From Ruegeria arenilitoris (GTDB lineage Bacteria; Pseudomonadota; Alphaproteobacteria; Rhodobacterales; Rhodobacteraceae): a stretch of DNA of 32,581 nt. Location of the stretch: positions 1-32,581 of the forward strand of contig NZ_WQHP01000017.1 in the NCBI RefSeq assembly GCF_013035315.1, read 5' to 3'. Below, piece after piece: positions 15,826-24,966 of the stretch. Both the position numbers and the translations under genes were made by a program. How positions within the stretch are numbered: position 1 is the first letter of the stretch; each line of letters starts with the position of its first letter. Below the pieces are notes generated by a model. The model made no database searches. It saw only the letters and a list, made by a program, of their open reading frames with translations, and was not told the origin of the DNA.

Positions 15826-16189
15826 GCTTGGTTCCAAAAAGCCTACGCAGAGGCCAACTGCCCGAGGGCGCAAGGGTTGGACTGCCCGCGCCGTTCTCAC
15901 TTCTGTCGTGCTTTTGGCCACGACGGCTTTCGCTGCCGATACGCTCGACACGAACGCCTTGAAACGCCTTGTCCATCAGGATTGCGGCTCGTGCCATGGT
16001 CTGTCGCTGAAGGGTGGCCTTGGCCCTGATCTGAGGTCTGAAACGCTCAAACACTATGACGCCGAAGTTCTGACCGGCGTGATCCTGGATGGCATCCCCG
16101 ACACCGCGATGCCCCCGTGGCGGCCGCTGATCAGTGAAGAAGAGGCCGAATGGATCGCCCATTACCTGCTGGAACAGGAGGAACAATGA
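15818..16189 (+). CDS. nirC: NirC, small periplasmic cytochrome c
   Basis: This 123-residue monohaem cytochrome c has a basic N-terminus, then a signal sequence ending near AFA-AD (residue 39/40). CGSCH is at 56-60 and the distal methionine lies in the TAMPPW segment. NirC-type cytochromes can donate electrons to NirS and probably take part in the late maturation of haem d1. The first 20 residues (KKPTQRPTARGRKG) are more basic and longer than usual for a Sec signal, so a later start is possible, but GGAG lies properly before ATG 15818. Confidence 0.9.
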   Translation: MAKLGSKKPTQRPTARGRKGWTARAVLTSVVLLATTAFAADTLDTNALKRLVHQDCGSCHGLSLKGGLGPDLRSETLKHYDAEVLTGVILDGIPDTAMPPWRPLISEEEAEWIAHYLLEQEEQ

Positions 16190-17331
16190 GACACGTGATT
16201 CTCACCCTCGCAGCCACGATGCTGATGACAACAGCGCAAGCCGAACCTACTGCGACCGGAGACCTTGGGCTGGTGATCGAACGCGCCAAAGGCTCGGTCC
16301 TTCTGGTTGACCAATCAGACCGCGCCGCCCTGGCCCGGATCGAAGGGCTAGGCGATCTGTCCCATGCCTCGCTGGTCTATTCGTCGGATGAACGGTTTGC
16401 CTATATTTTTGGGCGCGACGGCGGCCTGACCAAGGTCGATATCGTTGCCCGCCAGATCGTGAACCGCATCGTGCAGGCTGGCAACGCAATCGGCGGCGCA
16501 ATTTCGGATGATGGAAAACTGGTCGCCGTGTCGAATTATGAGCCCGGCGGCGTCCGTGTGTTCGACGCGGAAACGCTTGCGATGGTCGCCGACATTCCCA
16601 CCGACAGCAAAACCATCGGTCTGGTCGATGCCCCGGGCCGTCGGTTTGTTTTCACCATGTGGGACACGGGCGAGACCTGGATTGCCGATTTCGCCAAAGG
16701 CGACCCCATGGTCACCAAAATTCCCGACATGGGCAAAAACCCATATGACGCGCTGATCACCGCCAATGGCCGCACCTATATCACCGGCCTATTCGGCGAG
16801 GACGGCCTGACCGCGCTGGACCTGTGGGCCGAGACGCCTGAACCCATCCGCGTGTTGCCCGATTACGGGCGCGGACAGGAAGAGATGCCCGTCTACAAAA
16901 TGCCCCATCTGGAAGGCTGGGCCCTGACCGGGCGCGAGTTCGTCCTGCCCGCGATCGGCCATCACGAGGTTCTGTGGATCGACGCCGACACCCTGACCGA
17001 AACCGGGCGTACCAAAACCCACGGCCAGCCGGTCTTTGCCATGGCGCGACCCGACGGGCGGCAGGTTTGGGTGAATTTCGCCCACCCTTTGAACGACACC
17101 ATTCAGGTGATCGACAGCGTCAGCAAAGAGATCATCCACGAATTCAAGCCGGGTCCGGCCGTGCTGCACATGGAATTCACACCGCGCGGGCACGAGGTCT
17201 GGATCAGCGTGCGGGATGCCAACAAGGTCATGGTCTATGACACTCAGACCTTTGAAAAGCTGCGCGAGATCGATGCGGACAGCCCCTCGGGCATTTTCTT
17301 TACCGCCCGCGCGCACAGAACGGGGTTATAG
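16186..17331 (+). CDS. nirF: NirF, periplasmic haem d1 biogenesis protein
   Basis: This 381-residue beta-propeller protein is related to the d1 domain of NirS and is needed for a late step of haem d1 synthesis, the conversion of the didecarboxysiroheme-derived intermediate. A Sec signal peptide ends near AQA-EP (19/20). There is no lipobox cysteine, so it should be soluble in the periplasm, unlike the lipoprotein form in Pseudomonas. Propeller motifs include ISDDGKLVAVSNY and VLHMEFTPRGHEVWISVRD. ATG 16186 overlaps the nirC stop (ATGA). The open frame runs 12 codons further upstream but lacks a signal there. Confidence 0.95.
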   Translation: MRHVILTLAATMLMTTAQAEPTATGDLGLVIERAKGSVLLVDQSDRAALARIEGLGDLSHASLVYSSDERFAYIFGRDGGLTKVDIVARQIVNRIVQAGNAIGGAISDDGKLVAVSNYEPGGVRVFDAETLAMVADIPTDSKTIGLVDAPGRRFVFTMWDTGETWIADFAKGDPMVTKIPDMGKNPYDALITANGRTYITGLFGEDGLTALDLWAETPEPIRVLPDYGRGQEEMPVYKMPHLEGWALTGREFVLPAIGHHEVLWIDADTLTETGRTKTHGQPVFAMARPDGRQVWVNFAHPLNDTIQVIDSVSKEIIHEFKPGPAVLHMEFTPRGHEVWISVRDANKVMVYDTQTFEKLREIDADSPSGIFFTARAHRTGL

Positions 17332-17334
17332 GCG

Positions 17335-18324
17335 ATGGACCATATCACCGACCCGATCGACCGCCGACTGCTGGACGATTTTCAGCGCGACTTTCCCGTG
17401 ACCGAGCGTCCGTTTCAGGTTCTTGCAGATGCGCTCGGGCTGGACGAGGCTGAAGTATTGGACCGCCTGACCCGAATGCGCGCCGCAGGGCGGATCACGC
17501 GTGTGGGTGCTACGATCGCGCCGGGCGCGGTATCCGCCAGCACGCTGGCCGCTGTCGCCACCCCCGATGAACGATTAGAAGAAATCGCCGCACTGATCGA
17601 CGCGGAACCTGGCGTGAACCACAATTATCAGCGCGAGGACCGCTGGAATCTGTGGTTCGTCGCCACCGGCCCAGATCGTGCGCATGTGAACGATACGCTG
17701 GCCCGTATCTCGCACCGCTCAGGTCTGCGCGTACTGGACCTCCGACTTGTTCGTCCTTTTAACGTCGACCTGGGGTTCCGCATGTCGGGCAAAACCAGCA
17801 ACGTTCCAGGCCCACGTCGGGTGGATCGCACCGCCATGCGCGAAGGTGACCGTTCGTTGTTGCAGGCGCTGAGCTCGGGTCTGCCGCTGGTCATAGATCC
17901 ATACGCTGCCCTGGCACGTTCATTGGATCGCGATGCGGGGCATCTGATGACCCGGATCGATGCCCTGCACGCCGCCGGCATCATCTCACGCCTTGGGGTG
18001 ATCGTTCGGCACAGAGCGTTGGGGTGGTCGGCCAACGCTATGGTCGTTTGGGACATGCCCGCAGAACAGGTCGGCGCGGCGGGTCCGGCGCTGGCTGCTT
18101 ATCCGGGCGTTACGCTGTGCTATGAACGCAACCCGGTCGAAGGGGTCTGGCCCTATCGCCTTTACTCGATGATCCACGCCCGTTCACGCAGTGAAGCGCG
18201 ACAAACTCTGGCCGGTGCCGCCGCCCTGCCAGAACTGTTCGGCGCGCAGCACAAGGTATTGTTTTCCACCCGCTGCTTCAAACAGACCGGCGCGCTCATC
18301 CAACCGAAGGAGGCCGCCGCATGA
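17335..18324 (+). CDS. nirDL: NirD-NirL fusion, sirohaem decarboxylase subunit
   Basis: This 329-residue protein consists of two AsnC/Lrp-like halves of about 165 residues each. Each half has a winged-helix start (DRRLLDDFQRDFPV and DRSLLQALSSGLPL) and an effector-binding ferredoxin-like part. With NirG and NirH it decarboxylates sirohaem to 12,18-didecarboxysirohaem. The conserved HNYQREDRWNLWFV segment in the first half and CYERNPVEGVWPYRLYSMIH in the second carry the His residues tied to activity. In Pseudomonas these are separate nirD and nirL genes; in Paracoccus-type clusters they are fused. It starts 3 bp after the nirF stop. Confidence 0.93.
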   Translation: MDHITDPIDRRLLDDFQRDFPVTERPFQVLADALGLDEAEVLDRLTRMRAAGRITRVGATIAPGAVSASTLAAVATPDERLEEIAALIDAEPGVNHNYQREDRWNLWFVATGPDRAHVNDTLARISHRSGLRVLDLRLVRPFNVDLGFRMSGKTSNVPGPRRVDRTAMREGDRSLLQALSSGLPLVIDPYAALARSLDRDAGHLMTRIDALHAAGIISRLGVIVRHRALGWSANAMVVWDMPAEQVGAAGPALAAYPGVTLCYERNPVEGVWPYRLYSMIHARSRSEARQTLAGAAALPELFGAQHKVLFSTRCFKQTGALIQPKEAAA

Positions 18325-18770
18325 CGCTGGACGAGACCGACCGCGAAATCCTGAACCGGATGCAAGATGATCTGCCTTTGGTATCGCATCCCTACGCTGT
18401 GATTGCCGAGGAACTTGGCATCCCGGAAAACGAGCTGCTGGACCGTCTCAACCGCATGAAGGACAAGCGCATCATCACCCGTTTCGGCCCGTTCTTCGAC
18501 GCCGCTGCGATGGGCGGCGCATTCTGCCTGTGCGCCATGGCTATCCCGCCCGAGGATTTCGAAACTGTCCTGACCAAAGTCAATGAGCACCCCGAAGTTG
18601 CCCATAATTATCAACGCACGCACCGGCTGAACATGTGGTTCGTACTGGCCACCGAAACGCCCGAGGGGATCAAGGCCACCGCCGACGCGATCGAATGGGA
18701 AATGGGGATCGAGGTTCTCTGTTTCCCCAAATTGCAGGAATTCTTCATAGGTTTCCGGGTGGCGGCATGA
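18321..18770 (+). CDS. nirG: NirG, sirohaem decarboxylase subunit
   Basis: This 149-residue AsnC/Lrp-fold protein has an N-terminal winged helix starting DETDREILNRMQDDLPL and a C-terminal alpha/beta effector-type domain with HNYQRTHRLNMWFVLATE. It belongs to the sirohaem decarboxylase complex of haem d1 synthesis. It overlaps the stop of nirDL and the start of nirH by ATGA, so all three are likely translated in fixed proportion. G/H assignment follows gene order. Confidence 0.9.
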   Translation: MTLDETDREILNRMQDDLPLVSHPYAVIAEELGIPENELLDRLNRMKDKRIITRFGPFFDAAAMGGAFCLCAMAIPPEDFETVLTKVNEHPEVAHNYQRTHRLNMWFVLATETPEGIKATADAIEWEMGIEVLCFPKLQEFFIGFRVAA

Positions 18771-19249
18771 TCGACGCGAAAGACAGAGAGATTATCGAGG
18801 CACTGCAAGGCGGCCTGCCTCTTGTGTCCTCTCCTTATGCAAAGGTCGCAGCAGATCTTGGCTTGGACGAGGACGACTTGCTGTTCCGTCTGGCCGACAT
18901 GAAGTCGCGTGGCGTCATCCGCCGCATCGCCGCCGCTCCAAACCACTACAAACTGGGGATGACATCGAACGGCATGACCGTCTGGGATGTTGAGGACAGG
19001 TACGTCGCTGCACTAGGCGCACATATCGGCGCGCTGCCCTTTGTAACCCATTGCTATGAACGCCCGCGCGCCTTGCCCGACTGGCCATATAACCTGTTCG
19101 CCATGGTCCACGGCAAAGACCGTGATGAGGTCGAAGAAAAGCGCGCGCAAATCACCGCCATTCTGGGCGGTGCCTGCCGGGCCAAAGATATCCTCTATTC
19201 CACGCGCATTCTGAAAAAGACCGGGCTGCGTCTGAAAAAGAAAGGCTGA
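18767..19249 (+). CDS. nirH: NirH, sirohaem decarboxylase subunit
   Basis: This 160-residue AsnC/Lrp-fold protein is of the same family as NirG and the halves of NirDL. It begins MIDAKDREIIEALQGGLPL and has the CYERPRALPDWPYNLFAMVHGKD segment typical of the L/H type, the likely partner of a D/G type subunit. The start at ATG 18767 overlaps the nirG stop (ATGA); a longer frame upstream is antisense to sense and does not match the family. It lies 3 bp before nirJ. Confidence 0.9.
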   Translation: MIDAKDREIIEALQGGLPLVSSPYAKVAADLGLDEDDLLFRLADMKSRGVIRRIAAAPNHYKLGMTSNGMTVWDVEDRYVAALGAHIGALPFVTHCYERPRALPDWPYNLFAMVHGKDRDEVEEKRAQITAILGGACRAKDILYSTRILKKTGLRLKKKG

Positions 19250-19252
19250 GAC

Positions 19253-20467
19253 ATGTTCCGCCTGACCGAATATATGCGCCAACTCGTGAAACCGACCCCA
19301 GTGCGCAAACGCCGCCCCGGCCCGGTGAAACCAGTGGTGATCTGGAACCTGACACGCCGTTGCAATCTGAAGTGTCGCCATTGCTATACCGTTTCGGCGG
19401 ATGTGGCCTTTCCCGGCGAGTTGAGCCACGAACAAGCCATGGTCACGCTTGAGGATCTGGGCCAGTTCCGCATTCCGGCCCTGATCCTGTCGGGGGGGGA
19501 ACCGCTGGACCGGTTCGATTTCTTCGACATCGCCAGTCGCGCACGTGAATTGGTGCCGATGCTGGCGCTGTCGACCAACGGCACGCGGATTTACGACGAA
19601 ACCGCGGATATGATCGCCGATGTTGGGTTCAATTACGTCGGTATCTCACTGGACGGGATCGGCGCCACCAATGACTGGTTCCGCGGAGTCGACGGTGCCT
19701 TTGCTGACGCTCTGCGTGGGGTACGCGAATGCAAGAAACGCGGCATTAAGGTTGGGCTGCGGTTCTGCCTGACCGAAGGGACCCAACACCACCTGCCCGA
19801 CCTGTTGCAGCTGTGCGATGACGAGGGTGTGGATAAGTTTTATTTGTCGCACCTCGTTTACGCCGGGCGCGGCGACAAGAACCGGGGCGAGGACGCTGAA
19901 CATCAGCGCACCCGCAAAGGTCTGGATCTGTTGCTGGAGCGCGCGTGGGAGGCCGCCTCGGGCGGGCGACCGCTGGATATCGTGACCGGCAACAATGATG
20001 CAGATGCGGGCTATTTTCTGAATTGGGCCCGGGCACGGTTCGATGCCGAAAAAACCAATCATGTACGCAAACACTTGGTCGCCTGGGGGGGCAACTCCAG
20101 CGGATTGGGTGTGGCCAATATCGACAATCTGGGCCGCGTGCATCCTGACACGTATTGGTCGGATTACACGGTCGGAAATGTGAAGACCCATCCATTTTCC
20201 GACCTTTGGACCAATGATGATCCGATGCTGGCCATGCTGCGCACCCGCCCGCGCCCGCTGAAAGGACGGTGCGGGGCGTGTCAGTTGAAGGATGTTTGTG
20301 GTGGCAACACGCGCATCAGGGCCTTGCAATTGACCGGCGATCCCTGGGCCGAAGATCCGGCCTGCTATCTGTCAAATCAAGAAATCGGTGTGGATGATGC
20401 AGGCGAACGTCTGCAGGTCACGCCGTTCCGGGGGAAACGTCATGATCCGGCGCATCAATTCTTTTGA
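19253..20467 (+). CDS. nirJ: NirJ, radical SAM haem d1 biosynthesis protein
   Basis: This 404-residue radical SAM enzyme replaces the propionates at C3 and C8 of didecarboxysirohaem with carbonyl groups. The SAM cluster motif CNLKCRHC lies at 37-44. Next come LSGGEPLDR (GGE motif), STNGTR and a SPASM-like C-terminal cluster region ([14 protein letters not shown] and a further Cys in DPACYL) that binds an auxiliary Fe-S cluster. Length and domain order match NirJ. It overlaps the start of nirN by 26 bp. Confidence 0.95.
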   Translation: MFRLTEYMRQLVKPTPVRKRRPGPVKPVVIWNLTRRCNLKCRHCYTVSADVAFPGELSHEQAMVTLEDLGQFRIPALILSGGEPLDRFDFFDIASRARELVPMLALSTNGTRIYDETADMIADVGFNYVGISLDGIGATNDWFRGVDGAFADALRGVRECKKRGIKVGLRFCLTEGTQHHLPDLLQLCDDEGVDKFYLSHLVYAGRGDKNRGEDAEHQRTRKGLDLLLERAWEAASGGRPLDIVTGNNDADAGYFLNWARARFDAEKTNHVRKHLVAWGGNSSGLGVANIDNLGRVHPDTYWSDYTVGNVKTHPFSDLWTNDDPMLAMLRTRPRPLKGRCGACQLKDVCGGNTRIRALQLTGDPWAEDPACYLSNQEIGVDDAGERLQVTPFRGKRHDPAHQFF

Positions 20468-21995
20468 CACTCTGAAAATCGGCTCACTGTGTTCCTTGTT
20501 GCTGGCCAGCACCGCATGGGCTGATGCTCCGTCGGACTACGCGGAACATTGTGCCTCATGCCACGGCGAAAACCGTCTGGGCGGGGTCGGACCAGCGCTG
20601 ATCCCCGAGACACTGAAACGGATGCGCGGCCCTCGCGTCGCGGCTGTGATCGCCGAAGGCCGGGCAGCTACTCAGATGCCCGCGTTTTCGCATGAGTTGG
20701 ACGCGTTGCAGATTGAGGAACTGGCGGGCTGGCTAAAATCTCCGCTGGAGACTGATCCCGAATGGGGTGAGGTCGATATCATGGCCAGTCGCATTCTGGA
20801 CGAAGACTATGTAGCCGTGGACGCCCCTGTCTGGAACAGCGACCCGATGAACATCACATTGGTGGTTGAGACAGGCGATCACCATATCAGCGTTCTGGAC
20901 GGTGATACGTTCGAAGTACTGGACCGGTTCGAGACCCCATTTGCTGTGCATGGCGGGCCGAAATTCAGCCCCGACGGCCGTTACGTTTTCATCATGTCCC
21001 GCGATGGCTGGGTGCAGAAATACGACATCTGGGCCTTGCAGCAGGTGGGCCGCGTACACGCAGGCCTGAACAGTCGCAATATCGCCATGTCGGGCGATGG
21101 CAAATGGGTCGCTGTGGCGAATTACCTGCCGAACTCGCTGACGCTACTGTCGACCGACGACCTGTCTGTCGCCAAAGTCATTGAGGTCAAAAGCAAGAAA
21201 GGCACACCCAGCCGGGTATCCGCTGTCTATCAGGCCCCCCCGCGCGAAAGCTTTGTGCTGGCGCTGAAAGACGTACCCGAGATTTGGGAGGTGTTCTACG
21301 GCGCCAACCCACCGCAATTCGGGCTGGGCCATGACTTCCGCATTGAAGGCCAGTTCAAGAACCCCGATCCCTTCCCGGTGCGAAAGATCACGACGCCCGA
21401 TTATCTGGACGATTTCTTTTTCGACCAGAGCTATGAATATGTCATGGGTGCCTCCCGCGATGGCAAGGGTGGACAGGTGATTGATCTGGTGATTGGGCAC
21501 AAAGTGGCTGATCTGGACCTGCCGGGAATGCCACATCTGGGCTCGGGGATTACCTGGAGACATGGCGATACGACCGTAATGGCAACGCCGCATCTGACCG
21601 ATGGCACCGTGTCGGTGATCGATATGGAAAGCTGGGAAACGGTTAAACGGATCAAGACCGAAGGGCCGGGCTTTTTCATGCGCAGCCATGAGAATTCGCC
21701 TTATGTCTGGGCCGATGTCTTCTTTGGCCCCAACAAGGACGCCATGCATGTGATCGACAAGCAAAGCCTTGAGATCGTGAAGACTTTGCGCCCTGCCCCC
21801 GGCAAGACCGTAGCCCATGTGGAGTTCACTAAGGATGGCAGCCATGCGCTGGTGTCGATCTGGGAAGATGACGGCGCGGTGATCGTATATGATGCGCAGA
21901 CGCTGGAAGAGGTTCGTCGCCTGCCAATGCGCAAACCGTCTGGGAAGTACAATGTCTGGAACAAAATCACCTTCTCGGAAGGAACCAGCCACTGA
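20442..21995 (+). CDS. nirN: NirN, periplasmic c-type cytochrome with d1-like propeller
   Basis: This 517-residue NirS-like protein has a Sec signal (to about AWA-DA, residue 27/28), haem c motif CASCH at 37-41, and a C-terminal propeller of the cytochrome cd1 type ([35 protein letters not shown]). NirN forms the last double bond in haem d1 (dihydro-haem d1 dehydrogenase). It is shorter than NirS and its N-terminal part differs, so it is the paralogue and not a second reductase. ATG 20442 follows GGGGGAAACGTC; the open frame extends 18 codons upstream inside nirJ. Confidence 0.94.
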   Translation: MIRRINSFDTLKIGSLCSLLLASTAWADAPSDYAEHCASCHGENRLGGVGPALIPETLKRMRGPRVAAVIAEGRAATQMPAFSHELDALQIEELAGWLKSPLETDPEWGEVDIMASRILDEDYVAVDAPVWNSDPMNITLVVETGDHHISVLDGDTFEVLDRFETPFAVHGGPKFSPDGRYVFIMSRDGWVQKYDIWALQQVGRVHAGLNSRNIAMSGDGKWVAVANYLPNSLTLLSTDDLSVAKVIEVKSKKGTPSRVSAVYQAPPRESFVLALKDVPEIWEVFYGANPPQFGLGHDFRIEGQFKNPDPFPVRKITTPDYLDDFFFDQSYEYVMGASRDGKGGQVIDLVIGHKVADLDLPGMPHLGSGITWRHGDTTVMATPHLTDGTVSVIDMESWETVKRIKTEGPGFFMRSHENSPYVWADVFFGPNKDAMHVIDKQSLEIVKTLRPAPGKTVAHVEFTKDGSHALVSIWEDDGAVIVYDAQTLEEVRRLPMRKPSGKYNVWNKITFSEGTSH

Positions 21996-22215
21996 CGGCA
22001 AATGGCCGGTCTGGAAACTGGCTATGATGCTTTATCCGGCGACTGCGTTGGCCGTCGCAATCAACCTTTTTCTGGCCGGACTGATCGCTCATGGCTTGGG
22101 GTTCGGTGTGATCGAACCCGTAACGGCATTGATCTGGTCAATCCCTCTGGGCCTCCCTGCAACCTGGCTGGCCGGGCGGTGGCTGCGCGGGTTGATGGAT
22201 GAGGCAGACAGTTGA
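21952..22215 (+). CDS. Small two-helix membrane protein after nirN
   Basis: This 87-residue protein has two hydrophobic segments (about residues 22-46 and 52-72) after a short basic N-terminus ([15 protein letters not shown]). ATG 21952 lies inside the 3' end of nirN, and GGAAG just before it is a plausible ribosome-binding site, so it is likely coupled to nirN. I do not recognise a function. It has no Cys and no obvious haem site. It could be an assembly or membrane-anchor partner of the d1 maturation set, or of NirS. Its placement as the last gene of the nir operon is the only functional clue. Confidence 0.7.
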   Translation: MSGTKSPSRKEPATDGKWPVWKLAMMLYPATALAVAINLFLAGLIAHGLGFGVIEPVTALIWSIPLGLPATWLAGRWLRGLMDEADS

Positions 22216-22246
22216 TTTTGCGGGGAACCCCAGAATTTCGCTACAC

Positions 22247-22260
22247 CTAACCTAAGTCAA
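22247..22260 (+). promoter_or_regulatory. FNR/NNR-like box upstream of the nos operon
   Basis: CTAACCTAAGTCAA has a perfect GTCAA half and a degenerate first half. Its centre is 65 bp before the first nos-operon ATG at 22319, matching the spacing of the other boxes. Weakest of the set. Confidence 0.45.
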
Positions 22261-22318
22261 GTAACGACTCGGTCGTTTCCCATAACACCAAGGCATAGCT
22301 TCCCGAGTCGGAGACTCC

Positions 22319-22783
22319 ATGCCTGCCTTGAACCCTTTTCACAATCTCCCTGCCCGTGCGTTTCGCGCGGCGGCTGGGTTGGCGGGCATATTCCTAATGT
22401 TGTTGCAGACCTTTGGACCGGCGCTGGCGAGTCCCGGCGAAAGTGTCTGGGTGGAGATCTGCTCGGAAGGCGGCGCGGTCTGGGTCGAGGTTTCTCTTGG
22501 GGAGGATACCGACAACCCGACCGCGACCTGCCCAAAATGTGCCGATTGTTCGCTTTGCGCCATTACCAGCGCAGCCCCTGTGCCCGCGCTGGCGCGGGTG
22601 GGACAATTCGGGATCGTCCATATCGTACAAGCTCAGACCGTTAAGTCTTGCGCGGTGCACAGCACTGATCTGCTTTGGCCCGAAACCCGAGGCCCCCCGC
22701 CCTCACCCCAAGAAATAACTGAACGCGCCCTGCGCGCGTCCATGGCTTCCACCCTAGATTTCGGAGGTGCGCCATGGTCGTAA
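22319..22783 (+). CDS. Cys-rich exported protein upstream of nosR, DUF2946-like
   Basis: This 154-residue protein has an N-terminal signal or anchor (hydrophobic about 18-37, ending GPALASPG). It then has VEICSEGGAVWVEV and a dense cysteine cluster CPKCADCSLC near residue 80. This pattern, a lone CT/CS-type segment followed by a CxxC-rich cluster and then a hydrophobic or variable tail, resembles DUF2946 proteins. The cluster could bind copper or zinc. It overlaps nosR by 10 bp and is the first gene after the proposed box, so it is co-transcribed with the nos genes. A role in metal handling for NosZ is inference. The family call is moderate. Confidence 0.65.
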   Translation: MPALNPFHNLPARAFRAAAGLAGIFLMLLQTFGPALASPGESVWVEICSEGGAVWVEVSLGEDTDNPTATCPKCADCSLCAITSAAPVPALARVGQFGIVHIVQAQTVKSCAVHSTDLLWPETRGPPPSPQEITERALRASMASTLDFGGAPWS

Positions 22784-24951
22784 ATCGCGCATTCCAATGC
22801 CTGTTGGCCCTCGCTCTGTCCTGCCTGATGGCGATCAGTGCCCATGCCGACAGCCTTGCCAGCTTCCTGCCTGAAATAGAACCCGCCGATCTGGCCCCCG
22901 GTGCCGATGCCTTTGGTCCGGTCCGTGATGACATTCCGGTTGCCCCAGTCCTGAAGGACGGTGAGACCGTCGCCTGGGCCTTTCTGACCTCTGATTTCGT
23001 GGGCACCACCGGGTATTCCGGCAAGCCGATCCATGTCGTTGCTGGCATCGATCAGGATGCAGTGCTGACCGGCGTGCAACTGGTCAAGCACTCGGAACCC
23101 ATCGTGCTGATCGGCATCCCCAATTCGCGCATGGTCGAGCTGACCGAAGGCTATGCAGGTCTGGACCTGAAGCGTGAGGCCGAAACCGGCGGCGAGGGGC
23201 ATGACCTCGACATCATCTCGGGCGCAACGGTCACGATCATGGTGATCGACGACAGCCTTGTACGCGGCGGCATCAAAGTGGCACGGGCGCTGGGGCTGGG
23301 CGGGCTGTCGCCCCTGCAGGCCGATGGGCCAAAGCGCGAGGTCGATCTGGCGCAGGATGCTGTTTACGACTGGAGCACCCTGTCCGGCGACGGCTCGGTG
23401 CGGCGGCTGACGTTGGACATAGGTCAGGTCAATGCGGCGTTCGAAGCGACAGGCGATCAGCGCGCCATCAAACGGCCTGAGCCGGGCGACCCCGATGAGA
23501 CGTTCATCGACATGCACATGGCGCTTGTCTCGGTTCCATCGATCGGCAAGTCGCTGCTGGGTGAGGCCGAATATCAGAACCTTGTGAATTGGCTTGGCGA
23601 AGGCGAGCAGGCCATTCTGGTTTTGGGTCGCGGAGCCTATAGTTTCAAAGGCTCGGGCTATGTTCGCGGTGGTATTTTCGACCGGATCCAGTTGATCCAG
23701 GGCGACAATTCGGTGCGGTTCTTCGACAAGCAGCAGCGCCGTCTGGGCGAGGTTGCAGCCCCCGATGCCCCGAGTTTCACGGAACTGGACATCTTCAAGA
23801 TCCCCGCCGAGGCCGAGTTCGATCCCGCCGAGCCGTTCCGCCTGCAATTGCTGGTCCAACGCGCGGTGGGTGCCGTCGAAAAAACCTTCCTGACATTCGA
23901 TCTGGGATACAAACTACCCGAACACTATCTGCTGCCAGTCACCGCGCCCACGCTGGTCGATGATGCCACTGGCGAGGCCGCCGCAAAGGCAGCCCTATGG
24001 CAGCGCATCTGGAAAGATCGCGTGGTCGAGATCGTGATCCTGGGCGCAATGTTGCTGGTGCTCACGGCCACTTTCTTCTTCCAATTCCATGCCACGATGA
24101 ACGCACGGGTGTTCTACTGGTTCCGCATCGGGTTCCTGACGATGACGCTGTTCTTCATCGGCTGGTACGCCAATGCACAGCTGAGCGTTGTGAACCTGAT
24201 GGCGCTGGCGGGCAGCCTGCGCACGGGCTTCTCGTGGGACGCCTTCCTGCTGGACCCGCTGGTCTTTATCCAGTGGTTCGCCGTCGCTGCCGCGCTGCTG
24301 TTCTGGGGCCGTGGCGCCTATTGCGGCTGGCTCTGCCCGTTTGGCGCGCTGCAGGAACTGACCAACAAGATCGCACGGGCGCTGAAGGTTCCGCAATGGA
24401 CCCTGCCCTGGGGTCTGAACGAGCGGCTTTGGCCCGCGAAATACATGATTTTCCTCGTGCTCTTCGGCATCAGCTTTGTCTCGATCCCGCTGGCCGAGAA
24501 ATACGCCGAGATCGAGCCGTTCAAGACCGCGATCATCCTGAAATTCATGCGCGACTGGCCCTTTGTGGTCTTTGCGCTGGCCCTGCTTGGGATCGGGCTG
24601 TTCATTGAACGGTTCTACTGCCGCTATCTCTGCCCACTGGGCGGAGCGCTGGCGATCCCCGCCCGTATCCGCATGTTCGACTGGCTGCGCCGCTACAAGG
24701 ATTGCGGCACCCCCTGTCAGACCTGCGCCAATGAATGCCCCGTTCAGGCGATCCACCCCACCGGTGAGATCAATCCGAACGAGTGCGTCACCTGCCTGCA
24801 TTGTCAGGTGCTCTACCAGTCCGAGGACAAATGTCCCGTCGTTATCCGCCAGCTGAAGCGGCGGGCCAAGACAGGGTCGGTCCAAATGAAGACCCCGCTC
24901 GGACAACCACCGGCGAACCATCCGAACGCCAAACCGCAAACCGCTTCCTAA
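22774..24951 (+). CDS. nosR: NosR, membrane flavoprotein and Fe-S protein for N2O reduction
   Basis: This 725-residue protein passes electrons to NosZ and is needed for its activity. It has a signal sequence, then a periplasmic FMN-binding domain (about 60-170) with the flavinylation motif SGATVT (149-154). A further periplasmic region leads to about six transmembrane segments (from about 415). Cytoplasmic cysteine motifs WCGWLCPFGALQE and CRYLCPLGGALAIPAR sit between helices. Near the C-terminus is a ferredoxin-like region with CQTCANECP and CVTCLHC. The flavin threonine is the expected target of the ApbE-like NosX at the end of the operon. Full length for the family. Confidence 0.96.
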   Translation: MVVNRAFQCLLALALSCLMAISAHADSLASFLPEIEPADLAPGADAFGPVRDDIPVAPVLKDGETVAWAFLTSDFVGTTGYSGKPIHVVAGIDQDAVLTGVQLVKHSEPIVLIGIPNSRMVELTEGYAGLDLKREAETGGEGHDLDIISGATVTIMVIDDSLVRGGIKVARALGLGGLSPLQADGPKREVDLAQDAVYDWSTLSGDGSVRRLTLDIGQVNAAFEATGDQRAIKRPEPGDPDETFIDMHMALVSVPSIGKSLLGEAEYQNLVNWLGEGEQAILVLGRGAYSFKGSGYVRGGIFDRIQLIQGDNSVRFFDKQQRRLGEVAAPDAPSFTELDIFKIPAEAEFDPAEPFRLQLLVQRAVGAVEKTFLTFDLGYKLPEHYLLPVTAPTLVDDATGEAAAKAALWQRIWKDRVVEIVILGAMLLVLTATFFFQFHATMNARVFYWFRIGFLTMTLFFIGWYANAQLSVVNLMALAGSLRTGFSWDAFLLDPLVFIQWFAVAAALLFWGRGAYCGWLCPFGALQELTNKIARALKVPQWTLPWGLNERLWPAKYMIFLVLFGISFVSIPLAEKYAEIEPFKTAIILKFMRDWPFVVFALALLGIGLFIERFYCRYLCPLGGALAIPARIRMFDWLRRYKDCGTPCQTCANECPVQAIHPTGEINPNECVTCLHCQVLYQSEDKCPVVIRQLKRRAKTGSVQMKTPLGQPPANHPNAKPQTAS

Positions 24952-24966
24952 AAAGGAGGAACGATC

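Noticed and set aside
20442..21995. Second nitrite reductase gene
   Set aside because: The protein has a cd1-like propeller but is shorter, lies at the end of the d1 operon and has the NirN N-terminus, so it is the d1 dehydrogenase NirN and not a second NirS.
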